From: Brevundimonas sp. 357
GTDB taxonomy: Bacteria; Pseudomonadota; Alphaproteobacteria; Caulobacterales; Caulobacteraceae
NCBI RefSeq assembly: GCF_003938605.1
Contig: NZ_RHWX01000007.1
Span: 62,001 to 126,000 of the forward strand
DNA length: 64,000 nt
Reading direction: 5' to 3'
Of this stretch, positions 17,119 through 29,171 are shown in pieces. A program made the position numbers and the translations under genes. Positions within the stretch are counted from its first letter, which is position 1; every line of letters begins with the position of its first letter. The notes beneath the pieces were generated by a model, which was given only the letters and a program-made list of their open reading frames with translations, made no database searches and was not told the origin of the DNA.

Positions 17119-19323
17119 TCAGTCCATCAGTTGCTGGCTGAGATAAACGTAATGGCGCGCCCAGCGGCGAGCGTTGGCGACCGGGTCGGCGTCGTTGGAG
17201 TGGCCGCCCGCCGTGTCCTCGAAATAGAGATGGTCGTGACCCTGGTCGCCCAGACGCGCCGCGAACTTGCGGGCGTGGCCGGGGTGCACCCGGTCATCGC
17301 GCGTATTGGTGGTGATGTAGACGCGCGGATACTTCACCTCGGGCCGCAGCTGCTGATAGGCCGAGTAGCGAGCGATGAATTCGGCGTCGCCCGGAATGCG
17401 CGGATCGCCGTACTCGCCCATCCACGAGGCGCCCGCCGGCAGCTCCTGATAGCGCAGCATGTCGATCAGCGGGCTTTCGATGACCGCCGCGTTGAACAGT
17501 TCCGGATGCTGGGTGATGGACACCGAGGTCAGCACCCCGCCGTTCGAGCGGCCGTAGATGCCCAGGTGGCGCGGGCTGGTGATGCGGCGCTGCTCCAGAT
17601 CGCGGGCCACGGCGGCGAAGTCGTCGAAGGCGCGCTGGCGGTTTTCGCGCAGAGCCGCCTGGTGCCAGCCGGGGCCGAACTCGCCGCCGCCGCGGATGTT
17701 GGCCTGAACGAAGACGCCGCCGTTCTCGAGCCACAGCTTGCCCATCTCGGGCTTGTAGGCGGGCGGGAAGCTGGCCTGGAAACCGCCGTAGCCGAACAGG
17801 ATGGTCGGGCCGGTCCCGTCCATCGCCAGGTTCTTGGGCCGGGTGACGAAGTAGGGGATCTTGGTCCCGTCGGTCGAAGTCGCCTCGAACTGCTCGACCA
17901 CATGGGTCGAGGCGTCGAACTTGGCCGGGGCCGATTTCAGCTCGCTCAGGGCGCCGGTGGCGACATCGGCCAGGCTGAGGGTCGGCGGCGTCAGGAAGCC
18001 CTGGGTCGAGACGAAGACCTGGCCCTTGGCCTTGGAGCTGTCGCCCAGGCCCACGGCGCTGTTAGCGGGGACATCCAGATCGGTCGCGATCCAGCCGTTC
18101 GCGCTCGGGGTGAACCGTTTCAGCGTGCCGACAACATTGTCGGCGATGACGGCGACGATGCTGTCCTCGAATACGCTGACGTTCTGCAGCGACTGGCGCG
18201 GACCAGGCGTGAAAATGGTCGCCGACTTCGCGTCGATGCGGACATGCAGACGGACATCGCCCAGCACGCCCAGCGGCAACGACAACAGCGATCCAGCGGC
18301 GTAGTCCTGGCCGTCGAAGCTCCAGGCCTGTTCCGGCGAGAAGACCAGCTTGCCATCCCTTACGCCTTCGATGGCGACGCGCTCAGGCAGGTTCAGCTTA
18401 TACGGCTTGCCGTCGCCGCCCAGAGCCCAGATTTCTGACCGGAAGGTGTCCAGCGGGCGGCTGAACAGCACCGCCTCGACCGCGCCCGCCTTGTCGCGGA
18501 ACACCATGGGCGAGACGCCGTAGCCGCCGTCGCCTTGCTCGCCGCGATAGACCTCGGTCGCATGCGCCAGCGGATGGCCGCGCGTCAGGGATTTGACGAT
18601 GAAGGGATAGCCCGACTCCGTCAGGCTGCCGGGACCGAAGTCGGTGGCGATCAGCAGGGTGTCGCGGTCCAGCCAGCTGATGCGGTGTTTGCCCTCGGGG
18701 ATGGCGAAGCCGCCGTCCACGAACCGCTTGGTCGTCAGGTCGAACTCGCGCACCGTCACGGCGTCCTTGCCGCCGTCCGACAGGTTGATCAGGCAGCGGG
18801 TCTCGTCCGGCGCCAGGCAGTTGGCGCCCTTGAACACCCAGTCCTTGCCCTCGGCCTTGGCCAGGGCGTCGATGTCCAGCAGCGTCTCCCACTGCGGCTG
18901 GGCCGTGCGGTATGAGGCCAGCGTCGTGCGGCGCCAGACGCCCTTGGGATTGGCCGCGTCCTGCCAGAAGTTCCCCAGGCCTTCGCCCAGGAAGCTGACG
19001 CCGGGGATGCGGTCGGTGGCGGTCAGGATGGCCTCGGCCTGCCGGCGGAACGGCTCATAGCGGGGGTCGCCGGTCAGGGCGGCCAGGGCCTTTTCGTTCG
19101 AGGCGGCGACGAAGGCGCGCGCTTCGGCGCCGTCCACCTCTTCCAGCGCCAGATGGTCATCGGCGGCCTTGACCCCCTCGGGCGACAGGTCGCGCGGGAA
19201 GTGCGGCGGCGGATTGGTCGCGGACGCGGCGACCGGATCGGACACGGCGCCCCCGGCCATAGCGGGCGCGTCGGCCAGCATCAGGGCGGGCAAGGCGACG
19301 GAGAGGAACAGGGACTTCATCAT
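17119..19323 (-). CDS. Secreted prolyl oligopeptidase family serine peptidase (copy 1)
   Basis: A 734-residue S9A-family peptidase with a signal peptide (cleavage near APAMA-GG). An N-terminal beta-propeller (about residues 100-460) covers the C-terminal alpha/beta hydrolase domain. Triad: Ser in GRSNGGVLTS, Asp in NTRDDRVHPGHARK and His in TAGGHSND. Such enzymes cleave after Pro in short peptides, here probably in the periplasm. It lies 18 bp downstream of a close paralogue in the same direction; the two share long stretches such as WRRTTL.SYRT and GGKDAVTVREFD. This is a tandem duplication. Confidence 0.93.
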   Translation of the reverse strand: MMKSLFLSVALPALMLADAPAMAGGAVSDPVAASATNPPPHFPRDLSPEGVKAADDHLALEEVDGAEARAFVAASNEKALAALTGDPRYEPFRRQAEAILTATDRIPGVSFLGEGLGNFWQDAANPKGVWRRTTLASYRTAQPQWETLLDIDALAKAEGKDWVFKGANCLAPDETRCLINLSDGGKDAVTVREFDLTTKRFVDGGFAIPEGKHRISWLDRDTLLIATDFGPGSLTESGYPFIVKSLTRGHPLAHATEVYRGEQGDGGYGVSPMVFRDKAGAVEAVLFSRPLDTFRSEIWALGGDGKPYKLNLPERVAIEGVRDGKLVFSPEQAWSFDGQDYAAGSLLSLPLGVLGDVRLHVRIDAKSATIFTPGPRQSLQNVSVFEDSIVAVIADNVVGTLKRFTPSANGWIATDLDVPANSAVGLGDSSKAKGQVFVSTQGFLTPPTLSLADVATGALSELKSAPAKFDASTHVVEQFEATSTDGTKIPYFVTRPKNLAMDGTGPTILFGYGGFQASFPPAYKPEMGKLWLENGGVFVQANIRGGGEFGPGWHQAALRENRQRAFDDFAAVARDLEQRRITSPRHLGIYGRSNGGVLTSVSITQHPELFNAAVIESPLIDMLRYQELPAGASWMGEYGDPRIPGDAEFIARYSAYQQLRPEVKYPRVYITTNTRDDRVHPGHARKFAARLGDQGHDHLYFEDTAGGHSNDADPVANARRWARHYVYLSQQLMD

Positions 19324-19341
19324 GATCTCGGGCTCCGTCGG

Positions 19342-21513
19342 TTACGGCTGGGCCGGCTGATCCATCAGCCGACGGGTCAGATAGGTGTATTCCAGCGCGA
19401 TGCGGCGGGCCGTCTCGCGCAGGTTGGCGCCGGCCGCGTGGCCGCCGTCGACGTTTTCATAGAAGAGCACCGGATAGCCCAGCTCCTCCATCCGCGCCGC
19501 CGCCTTGCGCGCGTGGCCGGGGTGGACGCGGTCGTCCTTGGTCGAGGTGTGGATGAAGACTTCCGGATAGGGCTGGCCCGCCGACAGCTTCTGATAGGGC
19601 GAATACTGCTCGATCCAGGCGCGCTGCTCCGGGACGTCCGGGTTGCCGTATTCGCCGATCCACGAGGCGCCGGCCAGCAGCTTGTGGAAGCGCAGCATGT
19701 CGAACAGGGGCACCTGGATGACCGCCGCATTGATCAGGTCCGGGCGCTGGGTCAGCATGGCGCCCATGAACAGGCCGCCCTGCGAGCCGCCCATGATCCC
19801 GAGGTGCGGCTGGGAGGTGACGCCGCGCGTGATCAGATCCTGGGCCACGGCCTGGAAGTCCTCGTGCGCGCGCTGGCGGTTTTCCTGCTGGGCCGCCTGG
19901 TGCCATTTCGGACCGAACTCGCCGCCGCCGCGGGTGTTGGCGATAACATAGACGCCGCCGCGCTCCAGCCACAGCTTGCCGACCGTCGGCGAATAGCCGG
20001 GCAGCAGCGACGACTGGAAGCCGCCGTAGCCGTACAGCAGCGTCGGGTTCGATCCGTCCATCGCCATGGCGTCCTTGTGGACGACGAAATAGGGAATCAT
20101 CGTCCCATCGGCGCTGCGCGCCTCGAACTGATCGACGCGCATGCCGCTGGCGTCGAACTTGTCCGGCAGGGCCTTGGTCAGGGCGACCGCGCCGGTCGCC
20201 GCGTCGGCCAGGTAGAGGCTGGACGGGTTCAGATAGCCGGTGACGCTGACGAAGATCTTGTCGTCCTGCTCGGAAGCCGAGCCGACGCCGACCGAGACGT
20301 TCTGCGGCAGGTCCAGGCGCGTGCGGCTCCAGTCGGCCGGGTCATAAACATAGACCGAGCCGCGCACGTTCTCGTACAGGGCGACGACCAGCTTGTTGCG
20401 GGTGGCGTTGATCCCCTCGATCGCCTCGCGTTCGCCGGGACGGATCACCAGTTGCGCCGGGGTCTTGGGGTCGGCCAGCCAGGCCTGCAGGTTCCAGGCG
20501 ATGACATCGCCGGTCTTGAAATCCTGGCCCGAGGGCGCGGTCCAGTCCTGATCCGTCGTCACCACCAGCTGGCCGGCGACCAGGGCGTTGATATTGCCCT
20601 TGAGCGGCAGCTCCAGCTTGGTCGTCGAGCCGTCGGCGTTCAGGCGCCAGGTCTCGCTCTCATAGAAGTTGATCCCCCGGTTCAGCAGCACCGCCTGAAC
20701 CACGCCGTCGGCGTCACGCAGGGTGTAGCCCGAAACTGAGACGTCGGTCTGCTGGCCGGCGAAGACCTCGATCGCCTGATCGACGCTCTGGCCGCGCTTC
20801 ATCAGACGCACCGTGCGCGGATAGCCCGAGTCCGTCAGCGAGCCCTCGCCGAAGTCGCGCGAGATCAGCAGGGTGTCCTTGTCGATCCAGCTGGCGCCGC
20901 CCTTGGATTCCGGCAGGTTGACGCCGCCCTCCACGAAGGTTTTCGTGACGCTGTCGAACTCGCGGACCGTCACCGCGTCCTTGCCGCCGTTCGACAGGGA
21001 GATCAGGCAGTAACGCTCGTCCGGCGGCAGGCAGGACGCGCCTTTATAGACCCAGTTGGCGCCCTCGGCCGCCGACAGGGCGTCGATGTCCAGGATGGTC
21101 TCCCACTGCGGCGCGTCGGTGCGGTAGGAGTCCAGCGTCGTGCGGCGCCAGATGCCGCGCACATGCTCGGCGTCCTGCCAAAAGTTGTCGACATGGCCGT
21201 CGTGGGTGAAGCCCGGTGACGGGATGCGGTCGCGCGACTGCACCAGGTCCAGCGCCTGCTGGTGCAGGCCCTCATAGCGCGGGTCGCCCTGCAGCACGCC
21301 CAGCGAGGTTTCGTTGTGCGCCTTGACCCACTCCATGGCGCGGTCGCCCTCGACCTCCTCCAGCCAGATGTAGGGGTCGGTAGCGTCGCTGGTGGCGAAG
21401 CCCGGAGCCGTCGAGGCGGCGGTTGCGGAAGCGGCGGCTTGGGCCATGGCGACGGGTGCGGCTCCGGCGGCGAAGGAAAGGACGGCGACGGACGCCAGGG
21501 TGCGGATGATCAT
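19342..21513 (-). CDS. Secreted prolyl oligopeptidase family serine peptidase (copy 2)
   Basis: A 723-residue S9A peptidase with a signal peptide ending near VAMAQA and an Ala/Ser/Thr-rich linker. The propeller domain begins at TDPYIWLEEVEGDRAMEWV. Catalytic residues: Ser in GGSQGGLFMG, Asp in STKDDRVHPGHARK and His in DGGHAAGAN. It is the first gene of a tandem pair and is likely co-transcribed with the paralogue that follows after 18 bp. The Ser elbow differs (GGSQGG against GRSNGG), hinting at different substrate preference. No partner transporter is adjacent. Confidence 0.93.
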   Translation of the reverse strand: MIIRTLASVAVLSFAAGAAPVAMAQAAASATAASTAPGFATSDATDPYIWLEEVEGDRAMEWVKAHNETSLGVLQGDPRYEGLHQQALDLVQSRDRIPSPGFTHDGHVDNFWQDAEHVRGIWRRTTLDSYRTDAPQWETILDIDALSAAEGANWVYKGASCLPPDERYCLISLSNGGKDAVTVREFDSVTKTFVEGGVNLPESKGGASWIDKDTLLISRDFGEGSLTDSGYPRTVRLMKRGQSVDQAIEVFAGQQTDVSVSGYTLRDADGVVQAVLLNRGINFYESETWRLNADGSTTKLELPLKGNINALVAGQLVVTTDQDWTAPSGQDFKTGDVIAWNLQAWLADPKTPAQLVIRPGEREAIEGINATRNKLVVALYENVRGSVYVYDPADWSRTRLDLPQNVSVGVGSASEQDDKIFVSVTGYLNPSSLYLADAATGAVALTKALPDKFDASGMRVDQFEARSADGTMIPYFVVHKDAMAMDGSNPTLLYGYGGFQSSLLPGYSPTVGKLWLERGGVYVIANTRGGGEFGPKWHQAAQQENRQRAHEDFQAVAQDLITRGVTSQPHLGIMGGSQGGLFMGAMLTQRPDLINAAVIQVPLFDMLRFHKLLAGASWIGEYGNPDVPEQRAWIEQYSPYQKLSAGQPYPEVFIHTSTKDDRVHPGHARKAAARMEELGYPVLFYENVDGGHAAGANLRETARRIALEYTYLTRRLMDQPAQP

Positions 21514-21624
21514 GATGGTCCCCCAACGGACGGTGTGTTTCGCGCGGCACCTTGGCGAGACCGGAGGCAGGGGGCAAGCGTGTGTAATCTTACAGGCTTG
21601 TAATCTTTCGCCGCAGGACGCGCC

Positions 21625-22428
21625 TCAGTCGCCGTCGTCGGGGATGCACAGGATCTGGCCGCAGGCCTTGCAGTGGACGGCGTCGGGATCGTGCTTCTGC
21701 AGCCCGCATGTGGGACAGGGGAACTTCACCTTGTGCGGCCGGATCAGGGTCTGGGCCAGGCGGATGAACAGGGTGATGCCCACCAGCATGACGACGATGG
21801 AGATGACCCGCCCCCAGTTACCCGGCAGGGTGATGTCGCCGAAGCCCGTCGTCGTCAGGGTGGCGACGGTGAAATAGAGGGCGTCCAGATAGCCGTTGAT
21901 GTGCTCGGCCTTGCCCCGGAAATAGGCGTAGACGAAGCCGGTGGTCACGAAGACGAAGGTGACCAGGGCGGTCAGGGCGCGCGTGACCTCCTCGACCCGC
22001 GTGTCGTCGAAGCGGCGGCCGATGGTGCGCCAGAACAGGTCGCTGTTCAGCAGGCTCCAGAAGCGCAACAGCCGCAGGAAGCCCAAATTGGCCAGCCAGG
22101 CCGGGAACAGCAGGGTCGCCAGGACGAACAGATCGACCCAGACGATCGGCCGCTTCAGCCACGACCGGATGTCGGAATAGGCGTAGGCGCGCGCCGCCAG
22201 GTCCAGCCCCAGGACGGCGGCGATCAGATAGTCCAGCACATAGAAGGCCCAGCCCGCCTCCTTCAGGATCGGCGTGGCCAGGAAGAAGCCGATGATGATC
22301 AGATCGATGACGATGACCATCAGGCGGAACTTCACCGCCGCCGGCTGTGAGCCGTGATAGAGGTAGCGCAAACGCGCCCTCAGCCGCAGCCCGTCGGATT
22401 TGGCGGTTTGGCTCTGGTCAGACGTCAT
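21625..22428 (-). CDS. Voltage-gated-like potassium channel with C-terminal zinc ribbon
   Basis: A 267-residue membrane protein with six hydrophobic segments: an S1-S4-like region (about residues 30-130), then a pore helix and selectivity filter TLTTTGFGDITLPG between the last two helices. This matches small bacterial K+ channels of the ion-transport family; the filter is GFGD rather than GYGD. The C-terminus carries four Cys in CPTCGLQ and CKACGQ, a zinc-ribbon-like knuckle. The Arg-rich S4 pattern is weak. I take the ATG at 22428; a GTG at 22437 is the alternative. It is divergent from dapF. Confidence 0.85.
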   Translation of the reverse strand: MTSDQSQTAKSDGLRLRARLRYLYHGSQPAAVKFRLMVIVIDLIIIGFFLATPILKEAGWAFYVLDYLIAAVLGLDLAARAYAYSDIRSWLKRPIVWVDLFVLATLLFPAWLANLGFLRLLRFWSLLNSDLFWRTIGRRFDDTRVEEVTRALTALVTFVFVTTGFVYAYFRGKAEHINGYLDALYFTVATLTTTGFGDITLPGNWGRVISIVVMLVGITLFIRLAQTLIRPHKVKFPCPTCGLQKHDPDAVHCKACGQILCIPDDGD

Positions 22429-22477
22429 CGCCGCCACCGATACATGAACCGGCGAAAAATCCTATATGAAGACGAAC

Positions 22478-23365
22478 ATGAGCCAGTCCGCCCGACCCTA
22501 CATCCGCATGAACGGCGCCGGAAACGCCTTCATCGTCGTCCAGGCCTTTGAAGCGCCGTTCCACCCGACTGAGGATCAGGTGCGCGCCCTGGCCGGTCCG
22601 GCGGCGGGTCTGGGCGGCTTCGACCAGTTGATCGGCGTCGAACCGTCCGAGACGGCCGACGCCTTCATGCGCGTCTGGAACGCGGACGGCTCCATGGTCG
22701 AGACCTGCGGCAACGCCCTGCGCTGCGTCGGCTGGCTGCTGCTGGAGGCGACGAACAAGGAAGAGGTGGTCATCGACACCCTGGGCGGACCGACGACGGC
22801 GCGCCGGGCGGCAGGCCGCGTCGGGTCCGGAAATCCCGAAGAGCCGACGACCGCAACCCATCAAGTCACCGTGGACATGGGCGCGCCGCGCCTCGACTGG
22901 GCCCAGGTGCCGCTGTCCGAAGAAATGGACACGCGCGGGATCGAGCTGCAGGTCGGGCCGATCGACGCCCCCGTGCTGCACACGCCGGGCGCCGTCTCGA
23001 TGGGCAACCCCCACGTCGTCTTCTTCACCGACCGACAGGACGACGCCTTCGTGCGCGGCTCCGGCTCCCTGATCGAACACCACCCCCTGTTCCCCGAAGG
23101 GGTCAACGTCGGCTTCGCCGACGTGCTGGCCCGGGATCACATTCGGTTGCGGGTATGGGAGCGCGGCGCGGGCCTGACCCTGGCCTGCGGCACGGGCGCC
23201 TGCGCCGCCCTGGTCGCCTCGGCGCGACGCGGTCTGACCGACCGAAAGGCCGCCGTGACGGTCGACGGCGGCGAACTGATCATCGACTGGGACGAGGCGT
23301 CCGGCCACGTTTTCATGACCGGCCCGGTCGAGATCGAAGGAACAGGACTCCTGCCCGCCGGGTGA
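22478..23365 (+). CDS. dapF: Diaminopimelate epimerase
   Basis: A 295-residue enzyme that converts LL- to meso-diaminopimelate for lysine and peptidoglycan synthesis. The N-terminus MSQSARPYIRMNGAGNAF matches the family start. The two catalytic Cys are in VETCGNALRCVGW and LACGTGACAALVAS. The usual GND after the first motif is GNA here. An alternative start at 22466 adds four residues. In many alphaproteobacteria dapF precedes mtaB; here maeB follows after 73 bp instead. Confidence 0.94.
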   Translation: MSQSARPYIRMNGAGNAFIVVQAFEAPFHPTEDQVRALAGPAAGLGGFDQLIGVEPSETADAFMRVWNADGSMVETCGNALRCVGWLLLEATNKEEVVIDTLGGPTTARRAAGRVGSGNPEEPTTATHQVTVDMGAPRLDWAQVPLSEEMDTRGIELQVGPIDAPVLHTPGAVSMGNPHVVFFTDRQDDAFVRGSGSLIEHHPLFPEGVNVGFADVLARDHIRLRVWERGAGLTLACGTGACAALVASARRGLTDRKAAVTVDGGELIIDWDEASGHVFMTGPVEIEGTGLLPAG

Positions 23366-23438
23366 CGGAGAAACCACGCAATCGGCCTTGACCCAGCGTC
23401 AGCGGTTGTCGCCGCCGATCCCACGATCTAGGAACGAA

Positions 23439-25745
<2,307 letters not shown>

Positions 25746-25771
25746 TCGTCCGCTCTGTCGCGACGACGTTG

Positions 25772-25797
25772 AGAGGCGGCCTTCGGGCCGCCTCTTT
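25772..25797 (+). terminator. Rho-independent terminator after maeB
   Basis: A perfect 10-bp stem (AGAGGCGGCC / GGCCGCCTCT) with a TTCG tetraloop and a short T run, 27 bp after the maeB stop. The palindrome may also serve the convergent AmpG-like gene. Confidence 0.85.
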
Positions 25798-25824
25798 GCG
25801 TTCCAACTCAGGGCGCTTCAGCCT

Positions 25825-27510
25825 CTAGGAATCGAGGTTGAGGCGACGACGCTCCATCGTCTGACGCCCCCACTCCATCGCGCAGAACACCACCGCCACC
25901 ACGCCCAGCCAGGCCGCGATGACGAACATGGCGGCATAGCCCTGACGTTCGATCAACTCGCCCAAGGCGCCGCGCCCCAGGGTGCCGATCAGCAGGGCCA
26001 GGGAGGTGAAGACGGCGAACTGCACCGCCCCGAACATCTTGTTCGACAGGGCCGACAGATAGGCCACGAAGGCCGCGCCCGCGAAGCCGCCGGCGATGTT
26101 CTCGCCCGCAATGGCCATCATCAGCCGCGCCAGGGGCTCGCCCACGCCGAAGGCGCCGAACAGCTTGTAGAGGCCGGTCGCGCTCATGAAGCCGCCGATC
26201 ACCGGCGCGCCCATGGCCAGATCCATCATCAGCAGATTGGTCGCCGCCGACAGGGCCGCGCCCAGCAGCAGGCTGGCCATCCGCCCGATGACCAGCAGCG
26301 CCCAGCCGCCCAGGGCGATGCCGACGATGGTCATGACCACGCCGAAGGTCTTGGACGCCAGGGCGATCTCGGTCTTGGTGTGGCCCAGCGCCCCGCCCGT
26401 GTCTCCCATGTAGAAGGGAAAGGCGAACGGGCCCCAGACGCCGTCGGTGATGCGATAGGTCAGGATCAGGCCGAGCACGATGACGGCGCCCCAGCCCAGA
26501 CGGCCCATCAGCTCGACGAGGGGCGCCAGGATGGCGTCGTAGAGGGTGTCGGCGAAACTCGTTCCCTTGGCGCTCGACGGCGACGATGATGGGGCCGACT
26601 TGCCGCCGCGCCAGACGATGATCCCGGCCAGGACGGCCGGCAGGATCACCGCCATGCCCACAATCCACGGCCCCCAGACGGCGGTGAACTCTCCGGCGCT
26701 GGGCGCAGGCTTGACCGTCAGGGCCGTGACCATGAAGCGCACCAGCATGAAGGCCGCCCAGGCCCAGGCGGCCAGGGTGACGACCAGGGCGGTCATGCGC
26801 AGGCGCGGCGAGCCGATGCGCTCGCGCGCGATCGCGGCGCGCGGCGCGGCCTTGGGCTCGGGCGCGATCAGCGTGCCCAGAACGCCCAGCCCCATCAGCC
26901 CGGCGCCGATGACGAAGGTCGCCGACCAGCCCAGCTGATCCGCCAGCACCAGGGCGCCCGCCCCGCCGACCAGGGCCGCCGTGCGGAAACCCAGCTGATA
27001 GACGGTCGACAGCAGGTCGACCGGCGTCCGCTCGTCGGCCACCTCGATCCGCCAGGTGTCGATGACGATGTCCTGGGTCGCCGAGGCGAAGGCGCCCAGG
27101 GCCGCGGCGCCCGCCAGCACCACGATGGCGCCCGTGCCCGGATGCGACAGGGAGATGGTCAAAAGCGCGCCCGCCAACACGATCTGGCACAGGATCAGCC
27201 ACGACCGACGCCGGCCCATCCGGCCGATCAGCGGCGGCGTCAGCCCGACCGCGGGCGACCACAGGAACTTGAAGGCCCCGAACAGCCCGACCCACGACAG
27301 GACGCCGATGGTCGCCACCGACACCCCCGCATCGGACAGCCAGGCGTTCAGCGTTCCGAACAACATGGCGAAGGGCAGGCCCGCCGAGAAGCCGAGCAGC
27401 AGCATGGCCAGGGTGCGCCGTTCGCGGAACGCCGCCTTGAGCACGCCCAGGCCCTTGGGAGACGGCTGCAACGCCGCGACCTCGGAAGCGGGCGTCTTGG
27501 AATCGGTCAT
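25825..27510 (-). CDS. AmpG-like MFS permease
   Basis: A 561-residue polytopic protein, twelve or more hydrophobic segments, of the AmpG branch of the major facilitator superfamily. LLGFSAGLPFAMLFGTLNAW, FLWSPAVGLTPPLIGRMGRR and DIVIDTWRIEVADERTP are typical of AmpG/PAT family members. AmpG imports anhydromuropeptides from cell wall turnover; homologues in alphaproteobacteria are not all proven muropeptide carriers. A Ser-rich loop (GKSAPSSSPSSAKG) splits the two halves. GGAG lies 7 bases before the ATG. A frame of about 495 codons in another register of this gene is a shadow. Confidence 0.85.
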   Translation of the reverse strand: MTDSKTPASEVAALQPSPKGLGVLKAAFRERRTLAMLLLGFSAGLPFAMLFGTLNAWLSDAGVSVATIGVLSWVGLFGAFKFLWSPAVGLTPPLIGRMGRRRSWLILCQIVLAGALLTISLSHPGTGAIVVLAGAAALGAFASATQDIVIDTWRIEVADERTPVDLLSTVYQLGFRTAALVGGAGALVLADQLGWSATFVIGAGLMGLGVLGTLIAPEPKAAPRAAIARERIGSPRLRMTALVVTLAAWAWAAFMLVRFMVTALTVKPAPSAGEFTAVWGPWIVGMAVILPAVLAGIIVWRGGKSAPSSSPSSAKGTSFADTLYDAILAPLVELMGRLGWGAVIVLGLILTYRITDGVWGPFAFPFYMGDTGGALGHTKTEIALASKTFGVVMTIVGIALGGWALLVIGRMASLLLGAALSAATNLLMMDLAMGAPVIGGFMSATGLYKLFGAFGVGEPLARLMMAIAGENIAGGFAGAAFVAYLSALSNKMFGAVQFAVFTSLALLIGTLGRGALGELIERQGYAAMFVIAAWLGVVAVVFCAMEWGRQTMERRRLNLDS

Positions 27511-27564
27511 GCGTGGCTCCGGCGGGGCGCCGCCGGACGATACGGACGACGGACTACTGGCAGA

Positions 27565-29148
27565 TCAGGAAACGGCGACCTTGGCGCGGTTGGCGGCGTT
27601 CGTCCAGCGGGCCAGGGCGACGCGCAGGGCGTCCGCCTCCAGCGGCTTGGCCAGATGATCATCCATCCCGGCCTCGAGGCAGGCGACGCGATCCTCGGCG
27701 AAGGCGTTGGCGGTCAGGGCGATGATCGGCGTCTGGTCCCCGCGCGCCCGCAGCGCCCGCGCGGCGCTCGGTCCGTCCAGGCGCGGCATCCGCATGTCCA
27801 TGAAGACCAGATCGAACCGCGCCGCCTTCAGGGCGTCCAGCGCCTCCTGACCGTCGGCGGCGGTCTGGACCACGCAGCCCTCGCGTCGCAGCAAGGTCTT
27901 GGCCAGAAGGGCGCCGACCGGATTGTCCTCGACCAGCAGCACCCGCACGCCCTTGAAGGCCACATGGGCCACGCGATCGTCGTCGCCGGGCCGCACCGGC
28001 GGCGAGGGCAGGCCCCGACGCGGCGCAGCGGCCGCCAGCACGCGCTCCGCCAGCGACTCGCGGCGCAGGGGCTTGATCAGATAGCCGCAGAAGCCCGCCG
28101 CCCGATAGCGGCTGATCAGGTCACGCTCGGACGGGCGCAACAAAATGATGGCCTGGCCCTGTCTGGGTCGAACCGCCAAGCCTTCCTCTTCGGCGCCCGC
28201 GTGGTCGATCAGCGTCACGCCGGCCTGACGCGCCACCCGACCGCCCGAAGCCTCGATCTGATCGGTCGCCGCCCGGCGCACGAAGGGATTCGGCGTGCGG
28301 ATCGCCACGGCCAGCCCGTCGAGAAGTCGCGCACGCGCTTCCACGTCGGCCACGACCGGAAACTCGGCTTCAAAGCGAAAGCGGGCGCCAGGACCGCCCG
28401 GCCGATCCTCGACCACGGCCTCGCCGCCCATGGCGCGGGCCAGCCGTCGCACCACCGCCAGGCCCAGGCCCGCCCCGTCGAACCGGGCGGCGTCCGAGAT
28501 GTCGGCGTGTCCGAACTCCTCAAAGATGCGGCCGCGCGCCGCTTCGGGCACGCCGGGGCCGGTGTCGTCGACGATGAAGGCCAGGCGCGCAGGCGCCCCA
28601 TCCATGCGTTCGCCGACCGCCTCAACCGCCAGGCGCACCCCGCCCCGGTCGGTGAACTTCACGGCGTTTCCCGCCAGGTTGAACAGGATCTGCCGCAGGC
28701 GACCCTCATCGGCGGCGACATCCGGGGCGTCGGCGGCGACCGACCAGACGATCTCCAACCCCTTGTCGTGGGCGCGCGGGCTGAGCAGTTCGGCCACGCC
28801 GCGCACCAGGCCTTCCAGATCAACCGGCGCAGGGTCGAATTCCAGCGCCTCGGCCTCCAGCCGAGCATAGTCCAGCAGATCGTTGACCAGGCCCAGAAGA
28901 TGCTCGGCCGACTTCTGCGCCGCCTCGGCATAGGCGCGCTGGGCGCCGTCCAGACGGGTGCGCGACAGCAGGCCCAGCATGCCGATCACCCCATTCAAGG
29001 GCGTGCGCATCTCATGGCTCATCAGTCGCAGGAACTGGTGTTCGGGCGAGACGCCGTCGGCGGACGCCTCTATCGCGGCCTGCGCGACGTCGGGCGCGAC
29101 AGGAAAGAGATCGCTCTGCGGCGACGGTTTGCGACGGGTCTGTCCCAT
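27565..29148 (-). CDS. Soluble hybrid histidine kinase (HisKA-HATPase-REC)
   Basis: A 527-residue cytoplasmic hybrid kinase without a sensor domain or membrane segment. H-box RLMSHEMRTPLNGVIGML is at about residues 41-60; the ATPase domain has N-box NLAGNAVKFTDRG and DDTGPGVP. A degenerate receiver-like segment (about 265-375, without clear Asp) is followed by a full C-terminal receiver: LLVEDNPV, phospho-acceptor Asp in FMDMRMPRLDG, and KPLEAD. Likely passes phosphate to a separate Hpt protein; the input signal is unknown. It follows yifB by 23 bp in the same direction. Confidence 0.88.
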   Translation of the reverse strand: MGQTRRKPSPQSDLFPVAPDVAQAAIEASADGVSPEHQFLRLMSHEMRTPLNGVIGMLGLLSRTRLDGAQRAYAEAAQKSAEHLLGLVNDLLDYARLEAEALEFDPAPVDLEGLVRGVAELLSPRAHDKGLEIVWSVAADAPDVAADEGRLRQILFNLAGNAVKFTDRGGVRLAVEAVGERMDGAPARLAFIVDDTGPGVPEAARGRIFEEFGHADISDAARFDGAGLGLAVVRRLARAMGGEAVVEDRPGGPGARFRFEAEFPVVADVEARARLLDGLAVAIRTPNPFVRRAATDQIEASGGRVARQAGVTLIDHAGAEEEGLAVRPRQGQAIILLRPSERDLISRYRAAGFCGYLIKPLRRESLAERVLAAAAPRRGLPSPPVRPGDDDRVAHVAFKGVRVLLVEDNPVGALLAKTLLRREGCVVQTAADGQEALDALKAARFDLVFMDMRMPRLDGPSAARALRARGDQTPIIALTANAFAEDRVACLEAGMDDHLAKPLEADALRVALARWTNAANRAKVAVS

Positions 29149-29171
29149 AAGGCCACGCTAGGGCCGAGGGG

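Noticed and set aside
25808-27295. Long minus-strand frame overlapping the AmpG-like gene
   Set aside because: Gly/Arg/Asp-rich low-complexity translation typical of a GC codon-position shadow; the AmpG frame has clear family motifs and a ribosome site.
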